A DNA stretch of 64,000 nucleotides, from NCBI RefSeq assembly GCF_000346465.2, contig NC_034012.1:6856800-6920799 (forward strand). The letters are read 5' to 3'. The notes under the pieces are model-generated. The model was not told where the DNA came from, did no database searches, and saw only the letters and a list, made by a program, of their open reading frames with translations. Both the position numbers and the translations under genes were made by a program. Each line of letters opens with the position of its first letter. Within the stretch, counting starts at the first letter, position 1. This DNA comes from Prunus persica. Lineage: Eukaryota > Streptophyta > Magnoliopsida > Rosales > Rosaceae. Positions 1 through 11,732 of this stretch are shown here, one piece after another.

Positions 1-261
1 GTGAGGTTGGGTGTATTTGGGTCTTTGGGAATTGAGTGGTAAACACTATTGTATATCCCCATTGATTATAGTGGAATACTTCGTCGTCTCCAAACTGGAT
101 GTAGGCAATTGCCGAACCAGTATAAATCTTGGTGTTGTTCTTGTTGATTATTTTTGTTCTATTTTTCTCCTGCCTGTTGTTATTTATTTTTCACTCGCAG
201 TTGGTTGACGCTTCCGCACAACAATCCAGTCTGTGCAGCTGAGGCCATACTCGATTTTTTT

Positions 262-475
262 ATTTTTTTAAAAAGAAATAGTATAGCCGGGAGCTATATT
301 GGGGTTTTAATGTATTTTTGAAAATCGTATAGCCGGGCGGCTATACTCTGTGTTTTGTCCAATTTTTTTAAAAAGAAATAGTATACTCGGTTTTTACAAT
401 TTTTTTAAACAAGAAAGTGTATAGCCGCACGGCTATGTACAATTTTTTTTTAAAATGAAATAGTATAGCCATACG
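262..475. repeat. Cluster of short palindromic hairpins
   Basis: A short sequence containing GTATAGCC recurs several times between A/T tracts. One copy is a perfect inverted repeat (GTATAGCCG at 327-335, two spacer bases, CGGCTATAC at 338-346). A second at 420-436 has TATAGCCG, a CA spacer and CGGCTAT. Two partial copies at about 281-298 and 461-470 lack one arm. Each repeat is followed or preceded by a T/A tract and AAATGAAATAG- or AAAAGAAATAG-like sequence, so this is a small tandem array of a palindromic unit. I do not recognise the family. The rest of 1-1,040 shows no gene I can support. Confidence 0.6.
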
Positions 476-1269
476 CTTTCAACGTGTTCGTACATTTGAG
501 ATTATTTAGGGTAATACAAGCATCTGTTATGTAATTCTCAGTGTTTTACAACTAATTATTTTGGAGGTAGGTAGGAAGAGACAATCAACTTAATCAAAAG
601 ACGTTATTTAGCATGCACTCTGTACACGATTCTCCTCTAAATGATTGATTCAACTTCCTGCTACTAGACCTTAGTTTTCGAAAAAGGAATTTGAGTTTTC
701 CAAAATGAAAAACTGTTTTCAGATCTGATACTGGGCCTTAGTTTTCCAATTTAGTCAGAAAAACATGTGAAGCTGGAGGCCTAGGGTAAGTAAGAGCCTC
801 TCTGCTGCAATGTTTCCATCCATGACTATCACAGCTCACATAACTTGGCCAAAATTACGTGCATTATGTATAAAAGTAAAGAGGTGAAGGCATCTCAACC
901 ATGTGATTAACAACTTCCCATCTGAAATCATTCGAAGTGATCTAATAATTTCATTTGGTCATACTACACTCGTATCTTTTTGTTCAACATACTATATTCA
1001 TATCTTTATGGTAATTGTTTTGCAGGGCATTACATGCTAATGCACTTCCTGTGCTCAATAAATAAACAATGGCTGGCCCAGTACATGAGAAACGTTGCCT
1101 GAGGAAAGTATGGTCGACGCAAATTAGTGTTGGCCTGTTTACGTTTGTTGCAAACTTTGCTACACTCAGAAAGGTTGAAAGCCATGGAGCCTGATCAAAG
1201 ATACTAGAACCAGTTCCTACTCGAACAGCATGGTGCCGCAGATGGTGGTACACGAACTTTGAACACAAA

Positions 1270-1476
1270 ATGCATTTGTCTTCCTTGGTGTCATTATGGG
1301 CCTTTCGTGAAGGGAAATTCAACAAAGGGGGTGGTGTGATTATGTTCCACTGTGGTTATGGCTCGCGGTGTGAAGAAATCATAGGTGAAATTAGGAAAGC
1401 ATTGGAGAGAGAAAAGGGTAATGGTAGGAGAGTGAGATTGGCTGTGATTAATCATGTCACATGCATAGTTGTGTGA
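1270..1476 (+). pseudogene. L-cysteine desulfhydrase-like fragment (unit 1)
   Basis: A short open stretch translates to a segment like the middle of plant L-cysteine desulfhydrase (class V PLP-dependent aminotransferase fold). It runs from a piece resembling FREGKFNKGG, through EEIIGEIRKALEREKG, to RRVRLAVINHVTC. The intact enzyme is over 400 aa; here only about 60 residues remain, without the N-terminal region or the lysine that binds PLP. The same segment, less damaged upstream, lies at 25.8-26.3 kb ahead of another terpene synthase copy, and about 120 bp of non-coding sequence downstream is also shared. I read it as a dead fragment carried along by segmental duplication. The family call rests on pattern recognition of the aligned segments in both copies. 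Confidence 0.6.
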
Positions 1477-1598
1477 AGATTGGTAGGGGGATAACACCAA
1501 AAGTGAATTGCCGTGTCACTGTGTGAGGTCTTTGGCTCAGGAGGTGAGGACTTCTAGCATTGTTGATCATGGGAGAGTGCCCCATTCTTTGTTGCTTG

Positions 1599-1599
<1 letters not shown>

Positions 1600-1629
<30 letters not shown>

Positions 1630-2110
1630 GGTGAATTGGGGGAAAACCCCAAACAAACAAAACAAACTAACCAACACAAAGCAAGCGGGGCCTAGAATAA
1701 TTAACTGCTGCTCTAAAATCTTACTATAAATTTATGCGTTTGTGGGTTTGTTCACAATCAACCTCTATTGTGGTGGCTAGGTCCCCTGTATTTTATTTTA
1801 TGTATTTTATGTTTAATGTGGGCTTGATGCTGAATGCGGGCGTAATGCCTTTTTGTGGGCTATATGCCTTTATGTGGGCTAAATGCCTTTTTGTTGGCTT
1901 TTGATGTTTTCTGGCTCAGGAACATGATCTTCATGCTATACTGAACGGGTTTTAGCTAGATTTGTTCATGTTTGTTTTCTGTTTGTTTTATGGCAAGTGC
2001 TTTTGCTCGGCTTTGTTTGTACTGTTCTCTACCTCTTTTGGGATTTGCAATGAATTGCAACTTCGACTCAAAAAAAAAAAAAAACCTCTATGTTCCACAC
2101 ATCTTCAAAA
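1600..2110. other. Non-coding spacer with poly-T tract
   Basis: A run of about 30 T residues begins near 1602 and interrupts sequence that is continuous in the 26.4-kb copy, so it probably marks an insertion. The remainder contains a low-complexity stretch with repeated GTGGGCT and TGCCTTT words (about 1815-1900). No gene is seen. Confidence 0.5.
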
Positions 2111-2131
2111 AAATTATTGACATTTTCAAAA

Positions 2132-2262
2132 GGGAGCTGATTTTCTCACTCCTCTTTTGTGCACTTACACTTCCTTGTTAGAAATTGTATGTTATAGTAA
2201 ACAGTATTAAAAAATAAAAAAGAGTGTAAGTAAACAAACTGGGAGTGAGAAAATCAACACCC
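2132..2262. mobile_element. Mutator-like MITE, copy 1
   Basis: A 131-bp AT-rich element with terminal inverted repeats GGGAGCTGATTTTCTCACTC at the left and the complement of GGGTGTTGATTTTCTCACTC at the right. It is flanked on both sides by TTTCAAAA (2124-2131 and 2263-2270), an 8-bp target duplication. The same element with the same flanks occurs at 10,493 and 26,557, so it was present before the local triplication. Confidence 0.75.
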
Positions 2263-2274
2263 TTTCAAAATTGG

Positions 2275-5150
2275 GTTTTTGTTATAAAACTAGAGAGAAA
2301 ATGGAGAGAATTGGAATAGAGAGGAGAGACTGATTGTGTGTTCTTAATCTGATTTCTGTGTATTCCATTTACAAGTAGGAAGGGGAAGTATTTATAGGCA
2401 TTTTGGGGGCATTTTGGGGACTCCACTTTTACAACACTCCCCCTTGGAGACCACAAATGATACAGAATATGTCTCGTTAAAAAACCTTGCCAGTAAAAAC
2501 CCAGTGGGACAAAAACTGGTCAAAGGGAAAAAGAGTACATAATCATGTGTAACATAAAATTCTATGTATATTGACGCGCGTGCAACACTGCCTCGTTAAA
2601 ACCTTGCCAGGAAAAACCCAGTGGGATAAAAACCTGGACGAAGGAAAAAGAATACAGTGTTTGAAGATCTTTATTGATAGCGCGCTCCCCCTGATGCTTG
2701 GCAAAATATCTTTAATCTCGTTGGCATAATGCTCGATCGAGACAAATATTTCGTGAATTCTGCAGAAGCTTTAATGTGTTGCAATCATATTATAATCAAT
2801 GTACTCACTGAGGTAATTTATGCATATTAATATTGAGTACAAATTTTGTGCTTCAATCACATGTCCTTTAGGGACTTGCTTTATGCAATGTCAATCCTCT
2901 CAACGGATTTTGTTTAAAAGGGATTAAACTTTATGACACATTATATAGCTTTAACCCAGCTATTTATACATCTTTAGGAAATCGCTTCTGGCGATATGCT
3001 CCGTGCATTTAATAACCCTTAAAGATAATATGTTGGTCTCCGTAATTGTGTAATAAGGGGGGCACAATTGAATCTGTAAATATGGAGAAAAACCCAACAT
3101 TCCTTGTTTTTGCCAGAAACAGTGTGTCATACAAAGTAGGTATATTCCCTTTTATTCCGAACACCTAAGTATAAATTTCAGTATTAACATCTTTTGGGGT
3201 TCGTACTGTGGGTTTGTTCTTTCACGTTCATTCTCATCCATAATGGAATTACCTCATTCCATTTTGGCCAATAATATTGTCGACATTTAATAACTGAACG
3301 TGGTTCCAATCAACACAGCCCATTGATGATTTGAGTAGCTACTCCAAAATCAAAAATGGTCATTCATCAATTCATGATCCCACCATTCTCATTTGCACGT
3401 GCATGCATCAATTATAAGCATTTATTTGCCTTTGGGTACCCAAGCCACTTCATGGGGCTTTTATTATGTGAGAATGTGGATTATAACCTTCAATGGAGCG
3501 TTATTTAGCAGTATGGCGTGGATAATCTCCATTGAGGGAGTTGGAACATTTAGAACCCATATATCTGTCATGCTGAAGGCATGCCACAGATTAATACATT
3601 CATGTCAATTAATTGCTGGGACCTTAACCCATATTATGGGACTTTAACCCATTTAATTTGCTACGTATTAGGCGTGCACAATATCAATATTGACATGTCA
3701 AAGGATTGTCCTTTCGGGACTTCAATCCACATCATTTGCTACGCAACAGATGTGCATCATATTGATCACTGCTATACCCATATTCTGTTCTTATGGGACT
3801 TTAATCTGTGCAGTGTATTATCAATGTATCCAACTTACAATCTGTAAAATTTGCATTAATAATTCATGGATACATACAAGCCATTCTTTTGGAACAGACT
3901 TATCTCCCCATGTGGTTACCTTTCAAGATAAAATATCAAATAAGTATATAAGCATATAATAACACAAATACTGCTTACATCCTTAGGTGGGAGAAACTTT
4001 TCTCAAGTATCATTCAAGCTCGTATCTGCCCAGTAAATATAATGTAGCGCTTGATGATCTAGCTATATCTTGTAGGAGCAAAATCACAACTCTTTTCTCT
4101 GTCAAAAATAAATAATCCTCAGAGAGTTACAAAAAGAGAAAAAATGCAAAAAATTGTGATATTGATTGCAAGAGAAGGTAAGCAATCAGGGAAGGAAGCT
4201 GGTGGGAGCAGACAACAAGCTCAGCAATCAAAGAAGGAAGCTGGTGGGAGCAAACAACAAGCTCTCATTTCTTCTAGTTTAGAAGAACTTCCGGAGATTA
4301 GAGCATAAGGTTGCCTTCACAGTTCCCTGATGTGGCGGAAACGTGATCAGGGATAGTCTCGCTTCCTGAATGGATGATCAGAGATAGTCTTGCTTCTCAG
4401 GCATATTGAGTGTTTATTGATAAGAAAAACAAGTAGATATCGCATCACTAGTTTTGGAGAAAACTGGATGTCTTCTGCAAAGAAAATTTCGTTAGTAACA
4501 CATTTATACACAAATAAGAGGAATAGGTAGAACCGGTGAATTTCAAATTAACCATAAGAAAATTGCGAGATTCTCGGGGTACTTTTGAAAAAGTAGCTCC
4601 GTGAAATCCGTAACTATTTGGGTTTTGTCCGAACTCAAATCGTTTTTTTCTTTCAACCCTCCGGACTCAAATTTTAAGTCCGCAACTTTATTAAATTGTT
4701 TATGAAATTATACAAATATAATGTTTTTGGTAGATTATTTGAGAAATGAGTGGGTATTTATAGAGTTGGGGTGAGTTTGATGTTGGATCGGATTTAGATT
4801 AACTTAAAATATTATTTTGATCTTTGGATTTGAATTTCAACCGTTGAATCTTTTTTTTTTACCATTAAAATAGCTTAGATTTAATATATAACGTTAATTT
4901 AAGTTAATATTAGAATATAAATAAATAAATAAAATTAAACAAATAACATCACTACAAGCCAAAGGCAACATCTTCTACTTGGGCTGTTGGTGGGCCCCAA
5001 TGAAGGAAAGCTTGCACATGGGCTACTGAAACATCAGGTGGGCTCCACTAATTTTTTTTAGGTCCAAGCAATACTTGGACTGCTATTTGGATGCACATTT
5101 GGGTTTTCTCAAATTTAGGGCCTTCATTTTCTTGAGTTAGGAGAAGTTTT
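2275..5150. mobile_element. Degenerate LTR-retroelement sequence inserted in unit 1
   Basis: This stretch is absent from the equivalent position of the two other units, where the MITE is followed directly by the TPS promoter region. On the minus strand the left part looks like an LTR, with TATAAATA near 2,390 and a GGGGACTCC motif. Nearby, AACCTTGCCAG...AAACCCAGTGGGA occurs twice (about 2,484 and 2,601). A GGGACTT(T/C)AA(T/C)CCA motif is repeated in 3,600-3,800, and a roughly 35-bp tandem duplication ending in ACAACAAGCTC lies at 4,194-4,262. No gag or pol frame survives and the exact ends were not found. Confidence 0.4.
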
Positions 5151-5603
5151 AGATAATAAATTGAAATTTTTTGAGTTCGGCCTTATGGGTTGGAGATGGC
5201 CTTAGCCAAATGGTTTTTGAGCCAAACGACAGTGATATCCTTGACATAGGAACCTCAAAACAGAATATACCTAAAAATAAGACTGTTGCCAACAACCAAG
5301 CCACTGAATGCATGAACCATGTGTTAATTACGAACACATTTTTCACACAATGAAAGCTATCTCGTGTACTATTATTTTGTCATGCAATTATCAGTTGCTC
5401 TAAAATGTTACCCAAGAATAGTCTCCCACACCAAATACGTACCACGTGTACAGAGATTGTTGCCTGCCACCGACCAAGCCACAATTAATTCTTGACCCGC
5501 CACTATGAAAGATGTGTTCATTTCTTTGTCGTACGATGAAACATCAAACATGTGTTAAGTACCAAAAATGCATTACTCAATTTTCTCAGTTGTACCTTTG
5601 CCT

Positions 5604-5610
5604 ATATAAA
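5604..5610 (+). promoter_or_regulatory. TATA box of TPS copy 1
   Basis: TATATAA lies 87 bp upstream of the ATG. The surrounding CCTTTGCCTATATAAACCCC is conserved at 11,662 (copy 2) and 27,533 (copy 3), which supports it as the core promoter. Confidence 0.6.
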
Positions 5611-5696
5611 CCCCTCCAAAGAAACTGGACAATGTCAGGAAAACCATACAATTTACAAACTAAACTCCCACAATTTACAAACACCAAATTTCCATT

Positions 5697-8402
5697 ATGG
5701 AATCTAAAACAAACTTTCAAGTTGATGATCACCAAAGACGCTCAGCCAATTACAAGCCAAATATTTGGAAGGATGGTTTCCTTGAATCTCTGAACAGCAA
5801 ATATATTGTGAGTTATCTTTGTCATAATTAACTTTTTTCGAGATATTAATAATGTTACTATATTTTTACTAGAATAATGACACAGTAATTAATTGTGTGT
5901 GCAGGGAGATGATTATACAAGGCAGTTTGAGAATCTAATAAAAGATGTGAAGAATATGATGTTTGTTGAAACTGAAGATTTGATAGCTCAATTGGAGCTG
6001 ATCGACAGAATTGGAAAACTAGGCCTCACGAACCACTTTGAAAAGGAAATCAAGGAAGCCCTAGACACTGTTGAAAATAGCAACCCATACATAATAGAGA
6101 ACCTTTATGCTACTGCGTTGCACTTTAAGATCCTCAGGCAGCATGGCTATAAAGTATCGCAAGGTAAATATAACGTACAATAATGTTATTTGTATCTTAT
6201 TTATTTATTTCGTTTTTAGGACATTTCTATTGAGACGGAACATATTATACTAAATTCACACACGTATGCTAGGACTTGAACCTAGAACCATTTTCATGGG
6301 AGAGCAATTGCTCCAAAACACTACAATTCTGGGTCCTTTGCTTTACTTTATTTATTGACTACTTTGTTGACCACCTCTATCAATGTGCGTGGGACTCACT
6401 TATATTAGAGAAGTGGTCAGTAATCATACGTTTGCGTGTACGTATTTGTAAACAACTCCCATAACACTATCTTATTTCATGTTATTTAACTTTTCAAATT
6501 GTATCTTATTTATTTATTTAGTTTTTAGGACATTTTTTTATTGAGATGGACCATAACATACTAAACAACTCCCATAACACTATCTTATTTCATGTTATTT
6601 AACTTTTCAAATCGCCTTAATATTAATGTATGGGGTGAAAACACATATCTCTACGTACGTGTAGATGTTTTTGGTGGCTTCATGGATGAGAAGGGTGCAT
6701 TAAAGGAAAGCAATCTTTGGGATGTCAAAGGCATGCTTGAACTTTTGGAGGCCTCAAACCTGGCTTTTGAAGGCGAAAGGATCTTAGATGAGGCGAAAGC
6801 TTCCTCTACGGTAGCTCTCAGAGGTTCCAAAGTCTGGAATCCGGACAATAACCTTGCCAGGCAAGTGATCCATGCTTTGGAGCTTTCATCACATCGAAGA
6901 GTAGGGTGGTTTAATGTCAAATCGCACATACAAGCCTATGAGAAAGACAATCACGCCAACACCGTTTTATTACTTGAATTGGCTAAACTCAACTTTAACA
7001 TGGTTCAAGCAGCACTGCAAAAAGATCTAAGGGAAGTATCCATGTAAGTAAAAGTGAAAAAATCGTTTATCTTCTTTTTGGAAAATGAAATAATATTATG
7101 TTGAAAATTTGATAACTTGTTGCTTTGGGTTCTGATCGATGTGTCATTAAAGGTGGTGGAACAATCTGGGCCTCAAAGAACACTTGAACTTTGCAAGAGA
7201 TAGACCGGTGGAGTGCTTCATGTTTGCTGTAGGATTAAATTTCCATCATGGCTACACATCTTTTAGAATTTTGCTTAGTAAAGTCATCAACTTGATTCTG
7301 ATAATAGACGACGTTTATGACATTTATGGCTCATTGGAAGAACTAAAGATCTTCACCAACGCGGTCGACAGGTACCTTTGCATTGCAGCAGTATTAAATT
7401 GGGGTTAGTTTCATAATTAATGTCTAAAATTCTTATAAATTAAAATTGCCTTAAATTTAGGTGGGATGTTGGGGCAACCGAACAGCTTCCAGAGTGTATG
7501 AAGACCTGTTTCCAAGTGCTCTACAACACTACTTGTGAATTTGCTCATGAAATTGAGGAGGAGAGTGGTTGGAATCTAGCATTACCTCATTTGAGCAAAG
7601 CGGTAGCCTAGCTAGGCCTTTCCCCCTTTTTTTTTCTCTTTGTTGTTTTGTTTAATTTGATGCACCTTTACATATATATTTTATGGTTGAACTTGAAATT
7701 ATTTGTTCGACTCTTAGTGGGCAGATTTCTGTAAGGCATTATTAGTAGAGGCAGAGTGGTACAGCAGGAGCTACACACCATCCCTTGAAGAATACCTCAG
7801 TAATGGATGCATTTCATCATCAGTTTCAGTCCTTATGGTTCATACATTTTTCTCCACAACCCATCGTGACGGAATCAAAGAGATTGCTGATTTTCTGCAC
7901 AAGAATGAAGATCTTGTCCATAACATATCTCTGATAGTTCGGCTCACCAATGATTTGGGAACTTCCACTGTAACTTTTCTTTCTTTATTAATTTTTCTTC
8001 TTAATGAAACACGGCGAAATCTAACCAAATTGCTGTAGTGTTTTATTAGTTTTTACAGCCTACTTCCATAGTTTAATTAATTAATTAATTGATTAACAGG
8101 CTGAACAAGAGAGAGGCGATGCTCCTTCAGCAATCCTATGTTACATGCGAGAGATGAATGCTTCTGAAGATACAGCTGAGGCAAAGATTAAGGGCATGAT
8201 CGACAATGCGTGGAAGAAAATAAATGGGACATGCTTGAGAACTCCACAACAAGTGCCTTTTCTCTCACCATTCATCAACAACATTGCCACAAATATTGCG
8301 CGAATGGCGCACAGCCTTTACCAAGCTGGAGATGGATTTGGTGATCAGGAACAAGGCTCTCGGCTGATCCAGTCTGTGCTAGTTGAGCCTTTACCACTTT
8401 GA
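5697..8402 (+). CDS. TPS-b terpene synthase, alpha-farnesene synthase-like (copy 1, intact)
   Basis: Seven exons: 5697-5807, 5905-6163, 6665-7043, 7153-7371, 7461-7602, 7718-7969, 8100-8402. All have GT-AG introns and agreeing phases, giving 554 aa. Visible motifs are RRX8W at residues 14-24, the metal-binding DDVYD at 302-306, and the second metal site NDLGTSTAE at 448-456. Only 13 residues precede RRX8W, so there is no plastid transit peptide and a cytosolic enzyme using farnesyl diphosphate is likely. By family knowledge the protein would ionise a prenyl diphosphate to make a volatile terpene; the overall sequence most resembles apple (E,E)-alpha-farnesene synthase (576 aa), but the product cannot be read from sequence. 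The usual RWW at the exon 3/4 junction is MWW (M250). Two related copies nearby are broken, so this is probably the only functional member in the window. Confidence 0.88.
6213..6337 (-). mobile_element. tRNA-derived SINE in TPS copy 1 intron 2
   Basis: Read on the minus strand it has an A-box-like TAGTGTTTTGGAGCAATTG, a B box GGTTCAAGTCC, and a tail ending in TTTAGTATA...TCTCAATAGAAATGTCC. The same element is in intron 2 of TPS copies 2 and 3 and as independent copies at 42.65 and 44.5 kb. Intron 2 of copy 1 also carries a tandem duplication of about 100 bp (repeats of CATAACACTATCTTATTTC at 6,461 and 6,565) that copy 2 lacks. Confidence 0.6.
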
Positions 8403-8480
8403 AGAGTTGGAATCTAGAGAGTCATCAATAGTGTTTAATAAGTATTCTGTAATAATTTAGAAAATTACTAAGTTAAAGTT

Positions 8481-8774
8481 TGTTGAGTCATACTAAAACC
8501 ATCTTAGTGTTTGTGACTAGAATTATTGGACAACTAGTGGCTGAAAACACTTTAGAAAGTCAGTTACTGTGCACAACCGACTTGACTAGTTGTTTGCCGA
8601 CTTAGATGGTCTGTTTATCAACTCTATAAATACGCATGCAGCCCACTTATGTAATCAAAGCTAATAATAAAGGCTAATAGCCTATCTAGCCAATAGCTAC
8701 AAATAGCTAAGACTTTTATCCATCCTATTGTTGAATAAATAAAATCACTCTATTGTAATTCTTAAAACCCAACA
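8481..8774. mobile_element. Copia-type LTR downstream of TPS copy 1
   Basis: A 294-bp segment starts TGTTGAGTCATAC and ends CTTAAAACCCAACA, the TG...CA form of an LTR. It contains a TATAAATA-like box at about 8,624. It is followed within about 90 bp by a Copia reverse-transcriptase remnant. The matching LTR lies at the same place after TPS copy 2 (13,926) but not after copy 3, so the insertion came after the copy 3 lineage split and before copies 1 and 2 separated. No matching target duplication was found, in line with internal deletion. Confidence 0.6.
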
Positions 8775-8859
8775 GTATTTTTTTTTAATAAATAAAATCA
8801 CTCTATTCCAAGGCAATGTCAAGGTACATGTGGTTAAACTACAGCTTTGAGAAGAGATT

Positions 8860-9087
8860 TTGAAAAGATTCGAGATGAGTGACTTTAGGTTGATTCACTA
8901 CTTTTTGGGCATTGAAATAAATCAACACTACAAAAAAAAAGTGGCAACAGTTACCATTATTTGGTGACATTTGATGACTAATGGGGGGTAACTAAAGGCT
9001 TTAGTCACTCCACTTATCACCAACGAGAAATTAAGAAAGGAAGATGAATCAGTTTACAAAAGTCTCTTTGCTGCTCTAAGCCAAATA
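8860..9087 (+). pseudogene. Copia reverse-transcriptase remnant (unit 1)
   Basis: The sequence matches the better-preserved remnant at 14,308: a frame around EMSDFGLMHYFLGIEINQ is recognisable, though with substitutions and stops. The match is broken at 8,926-9,006 by an inserted CACTA terminus and resumes to about 9,087, where similarity ends. No function remains. Confidence 0.6.
8926..9006. mobile_element. CACTA-type transposon end fragment
   Basis: The Copia remnant is interrupted by sequence beginning CACTACAAAAAAAAAGTGGC, the usual terminus of CACTA (En/Spm) elements. Compared with the copy 2 remnant, about 88 bp of Copia sequence is missing here. No opposite CACTA terminus is present, so it is a truncated end. 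Confidence 0.5.
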
Positions 9088-9172
9088 AGCTTTGTCAGGC
9101 TCCTGGGTTGCACGACAGAAGGGAAATTAGGAAGAGATGGAGGAGTAAGGCTAGAAATTGCGGGGTTTTAGG

Positions 9173-9660
9173 GATGAGAGATAATGCTTGCTCTTTGGAT
9201 GTGCGTTTTGGGAGGGAGAGGAAGAAGATGGAAGAACAGAGAATGAAATTGAAGGGTTCCAGAGATGAGAGATGATGCTTGCTCTCTAGATGTGTGTTTT
9301 GGGAGAGAGAGGAAAAAGATGGACGAACAGAGCATGAAGGTAAAGGGTTTCAGAGATGAGAGATGATGTTTGCTTTCTCTGGATGTGGGTTTTTGGGAGA
9401 GATAGAGGAAGAAGATGGAAGAATAGAGCATGAAATTGAAGGGTTCCAGAGATGAGAGATGATGCTTGCTCTCTGGATGTGTGTTTTGGGAGAGCGAGGA
9501 AGAAGATGGAAGAAAAGAGCATGAAATTGAAGGGTTCTAGGTATGAGAGATGATGTTTGCTCTCTCTGGGTGTGGGTTTTTGGGAGAGATAGAGGAAGAA
9601 GATGGAAGAACAAAGCATGAAATTGAAGGATTCTAGAGGGGATGCTTGCCTTCGATCGAT
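9173..9660. repeat. Minisatellite, about 91-96 bp period, five to six copies
   Basis: The phrase GATGAGAGATGATGCTTGCT and its variants starts at 9173, 9264, 9355, 9451 and 9542, with a decayed copy near 9640, giving spacings of 91, 91, 96 and 91 bp. Each unit continues with a TGGATGTG, GGGAGAG, GAAGAAGATGGAAGAA and CATGAAATTGAAGG series. Long minus-strand open frames here come from the repeat and are not a gene. Confidence 0.75.
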
Positions 9661-10435
9661 TTGTTGTGTCTTGGCTGGGTAGAAAGTGGCTCCTTTTATA
9701 GGCACTTTGAAGACTCAATTTTATCAAGCCACCCTTTCCCATTTTCCTTCACTTTCTTCCATTCCATCTTATTTGGTGAAACTTCCTTAGTCTGAGCATG
9801 TAGGCACGAAGCTTTTTGAAGTTCCAAGACCTTCACACAGCTGGACTTCTCCATGTGGGTGAGGAGCCACCCACTTTTGTTTCTTGTTTTTTCACCAAAG
9901 CTTGAAGAGGAAAGAATGGGTAAGGATGCTTAGTCAAAAAGGTGATCAGCACATGGGTATGCTTGGTTTTGGTGGTTTGGCTGTGATCTGGTTTTAATAG
10001 AGATGTACAACGTTGGATATTTTATAAGGTGCTGGGCTGGGCTATTTTGTTTCCAGCGCTTGTGAGTTCCCTTTGATTTCGTCAGGCTGCTGGAAGCTTT
10101 GGCTGATGTGGGATTTTATGGGCTATTAGGTTTTCTTAAGGTGATGGGCTACTAGGTTTTCTCTCATGCTTACCCATATGTTTGGGCTCAATGAATGGGC
10201 TTGAGTTTTGGTGCTCTCAAGTAGCCCAAAACTTCCACTCTTTAGACCATCAATGGGCCTCGTAAATGCTCGTAACCATCCACACCACAACCCGCTCAGC
10301 AAGTCCCAGATATTCGCGTGGCTTGGGCTCACTTAAACTTGTAGCGTGACATGTTGCTTAAATAAGAATTTTCCGTTTGGTGTTGTACTGGGCTGAAAAT
10401 ATATTTAGGCTCAGCCTTGGATTTTTTGGGCCTCA
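9661..10435. other. Non-coding spacer between units 1 and 2
   Basis: There is no supportable gene. A TTTTATAGGCACTTTGAAGA motif near 9,694 resembles the core promoter of a retroelement LTR. The rest contains repeated TGGGCTA and GGGCT words. Sequence homologous to the other units restarts at about 10,436. Confidence 0.4.
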
Positions 10436-10492
10436 ACAACAATCAACCTCTATGTCCCACACATCCTCCAAAAACTATTGACATTTTCAAAA

Positions 10493-11194
10493 GGGAGCTG
10501 ATTTTCTCACTCCTACACTTAGGGGTGGGCACGGTTCAGTTTGGACCGATTTTTGTCTAAAATTAGAACCGATCCGGTACTATTCATCCGGTTTGGTTCG
10601 GTTCGATTTTAATTAAAAAAATTTCAAAAACTGTCCGGTTCGGTTTGAACCGGTTTCGGTCCGGTTCCGGTTCCGGTTCGGTTTTGAACCGGATTATAAA
10701 AATTATTTTTTTAAATTATTTTTTAATACAATTCTCAACTGAAATACTATTTTTTTACTTGAAAATTAACAAATTACTCAATTTCATATAAAAAATAAAT
10801 ATTAAAGTGAGAAAAGAGAGATATTTTGACATTGAGCTTGGATAAATATTAGGTTTTTTTTAGTGAAATTAAAAATATAGCATTAAATATAAATATATAT
10901 TGAAATTATATTTTTTTTTAGTTTCACCGGTTCGGTTTTTGAAGACATGGAACCGGATTCGGAACCGGTCCAAACCGGTCCGGTTCGGTTTTTGACCGGT
11001 TTTTGACTTTTTGGTCAACTCGGTTTTTTTCCGGTTTGGTTCGGTACGGTTCGGCTCGGATTTCCGGTTCGCCGGTTTGAGTGCCCACCCCTACCTACAC
11101 TCCTTTTGTGGAAATTGTATGTTATAGTAAACAATATTAAAAAAAATAAAACAGAGTGTAAATGAACAAAATGAAAGTGAGAAAATCAACACCC
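10493..11194. mobile_element. Mutator-like MITE, copy 2 (split by a hAT element)
   Basis: The termini GGGAGCTGATTTTCTCACTC and GAGAAAATCAACACCC, with TTTCAAAA on both sides (10,485-10,492 and 11,195-11,202), match copy 1. A 574-bp hAT-type element is inserted near the left end. Confidence 0.75.
10520..11093. mobile_element. hAT-type non-autonomous element, 8-bp target duplication
   Basis: The termini are TAGGGGTGGGCACGG and its inverted partner GTGCCCACCCCTA, bounded by an exact 8-bp duplication CCTACACT (10,512-10,519 and 11,094-11,101). The arms are rich in GGTTCGGTTTGG-like words and the centre is AT-rich with no coding capacity. A close relative is at 20,092-20,628. Confidence 0.85.
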
Positions 11195-11732
11195 TTTCAA
11201 AATTGGGCATTCAAATTTTATTGGGCTCTTAATGGGCTTTCATTAGAGCCCAATGGTTTTTGGGCCAAATGACAGTGATATCCTTGGTTGCCGACAACCA
11301 AGACACTGAATGCATGAACACGTGTTAATAACTGACACATTCTCATGTACTCTTTTGGACATGCAATAATGATCAGTTGCTCTAAAATTTTACCCAACAG
11401 TAGTCTCCCACACCAAATACGTACCACGAATACAAAGATTGTTGCCTGCCACCGACGAAGCCACAATTAATTCTTCACCCACCACTGCATGCATTAAAGA
11501 TGTGGTCATTTCTTTGTCGTACGATGAAACATAACATGTGTTAGATACCAAAAAGGCATTACTCAATGCATGTACGAATTAGTTGAGTTTTGAATTTTCT
11601 CAATTTTCACGTGAAAGTGAGGCTATATGAGCAGTATGTGAAAATTAAACACACCTTTGCCTATATAAACCCCTCCAAAATAACGGACAATACCAAGAAA
11701 ACCATATAATTTACAAACACTAAGTTTCTATT

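Noticed and set aside
1..208. 65-aa frame at 11-208
   Set aside because: No similarity recognised, no supporting splice or promoter signals, and it lies at the window edge.
9168..9742. Overlapping minus-strand frames of 87-139 aa with repeated SSIFFLxLPK segments
   Set aside because: They arise from the 91-96 bp minisatellite read in three frames. They have no start context, no family resemblance and no splice structure.
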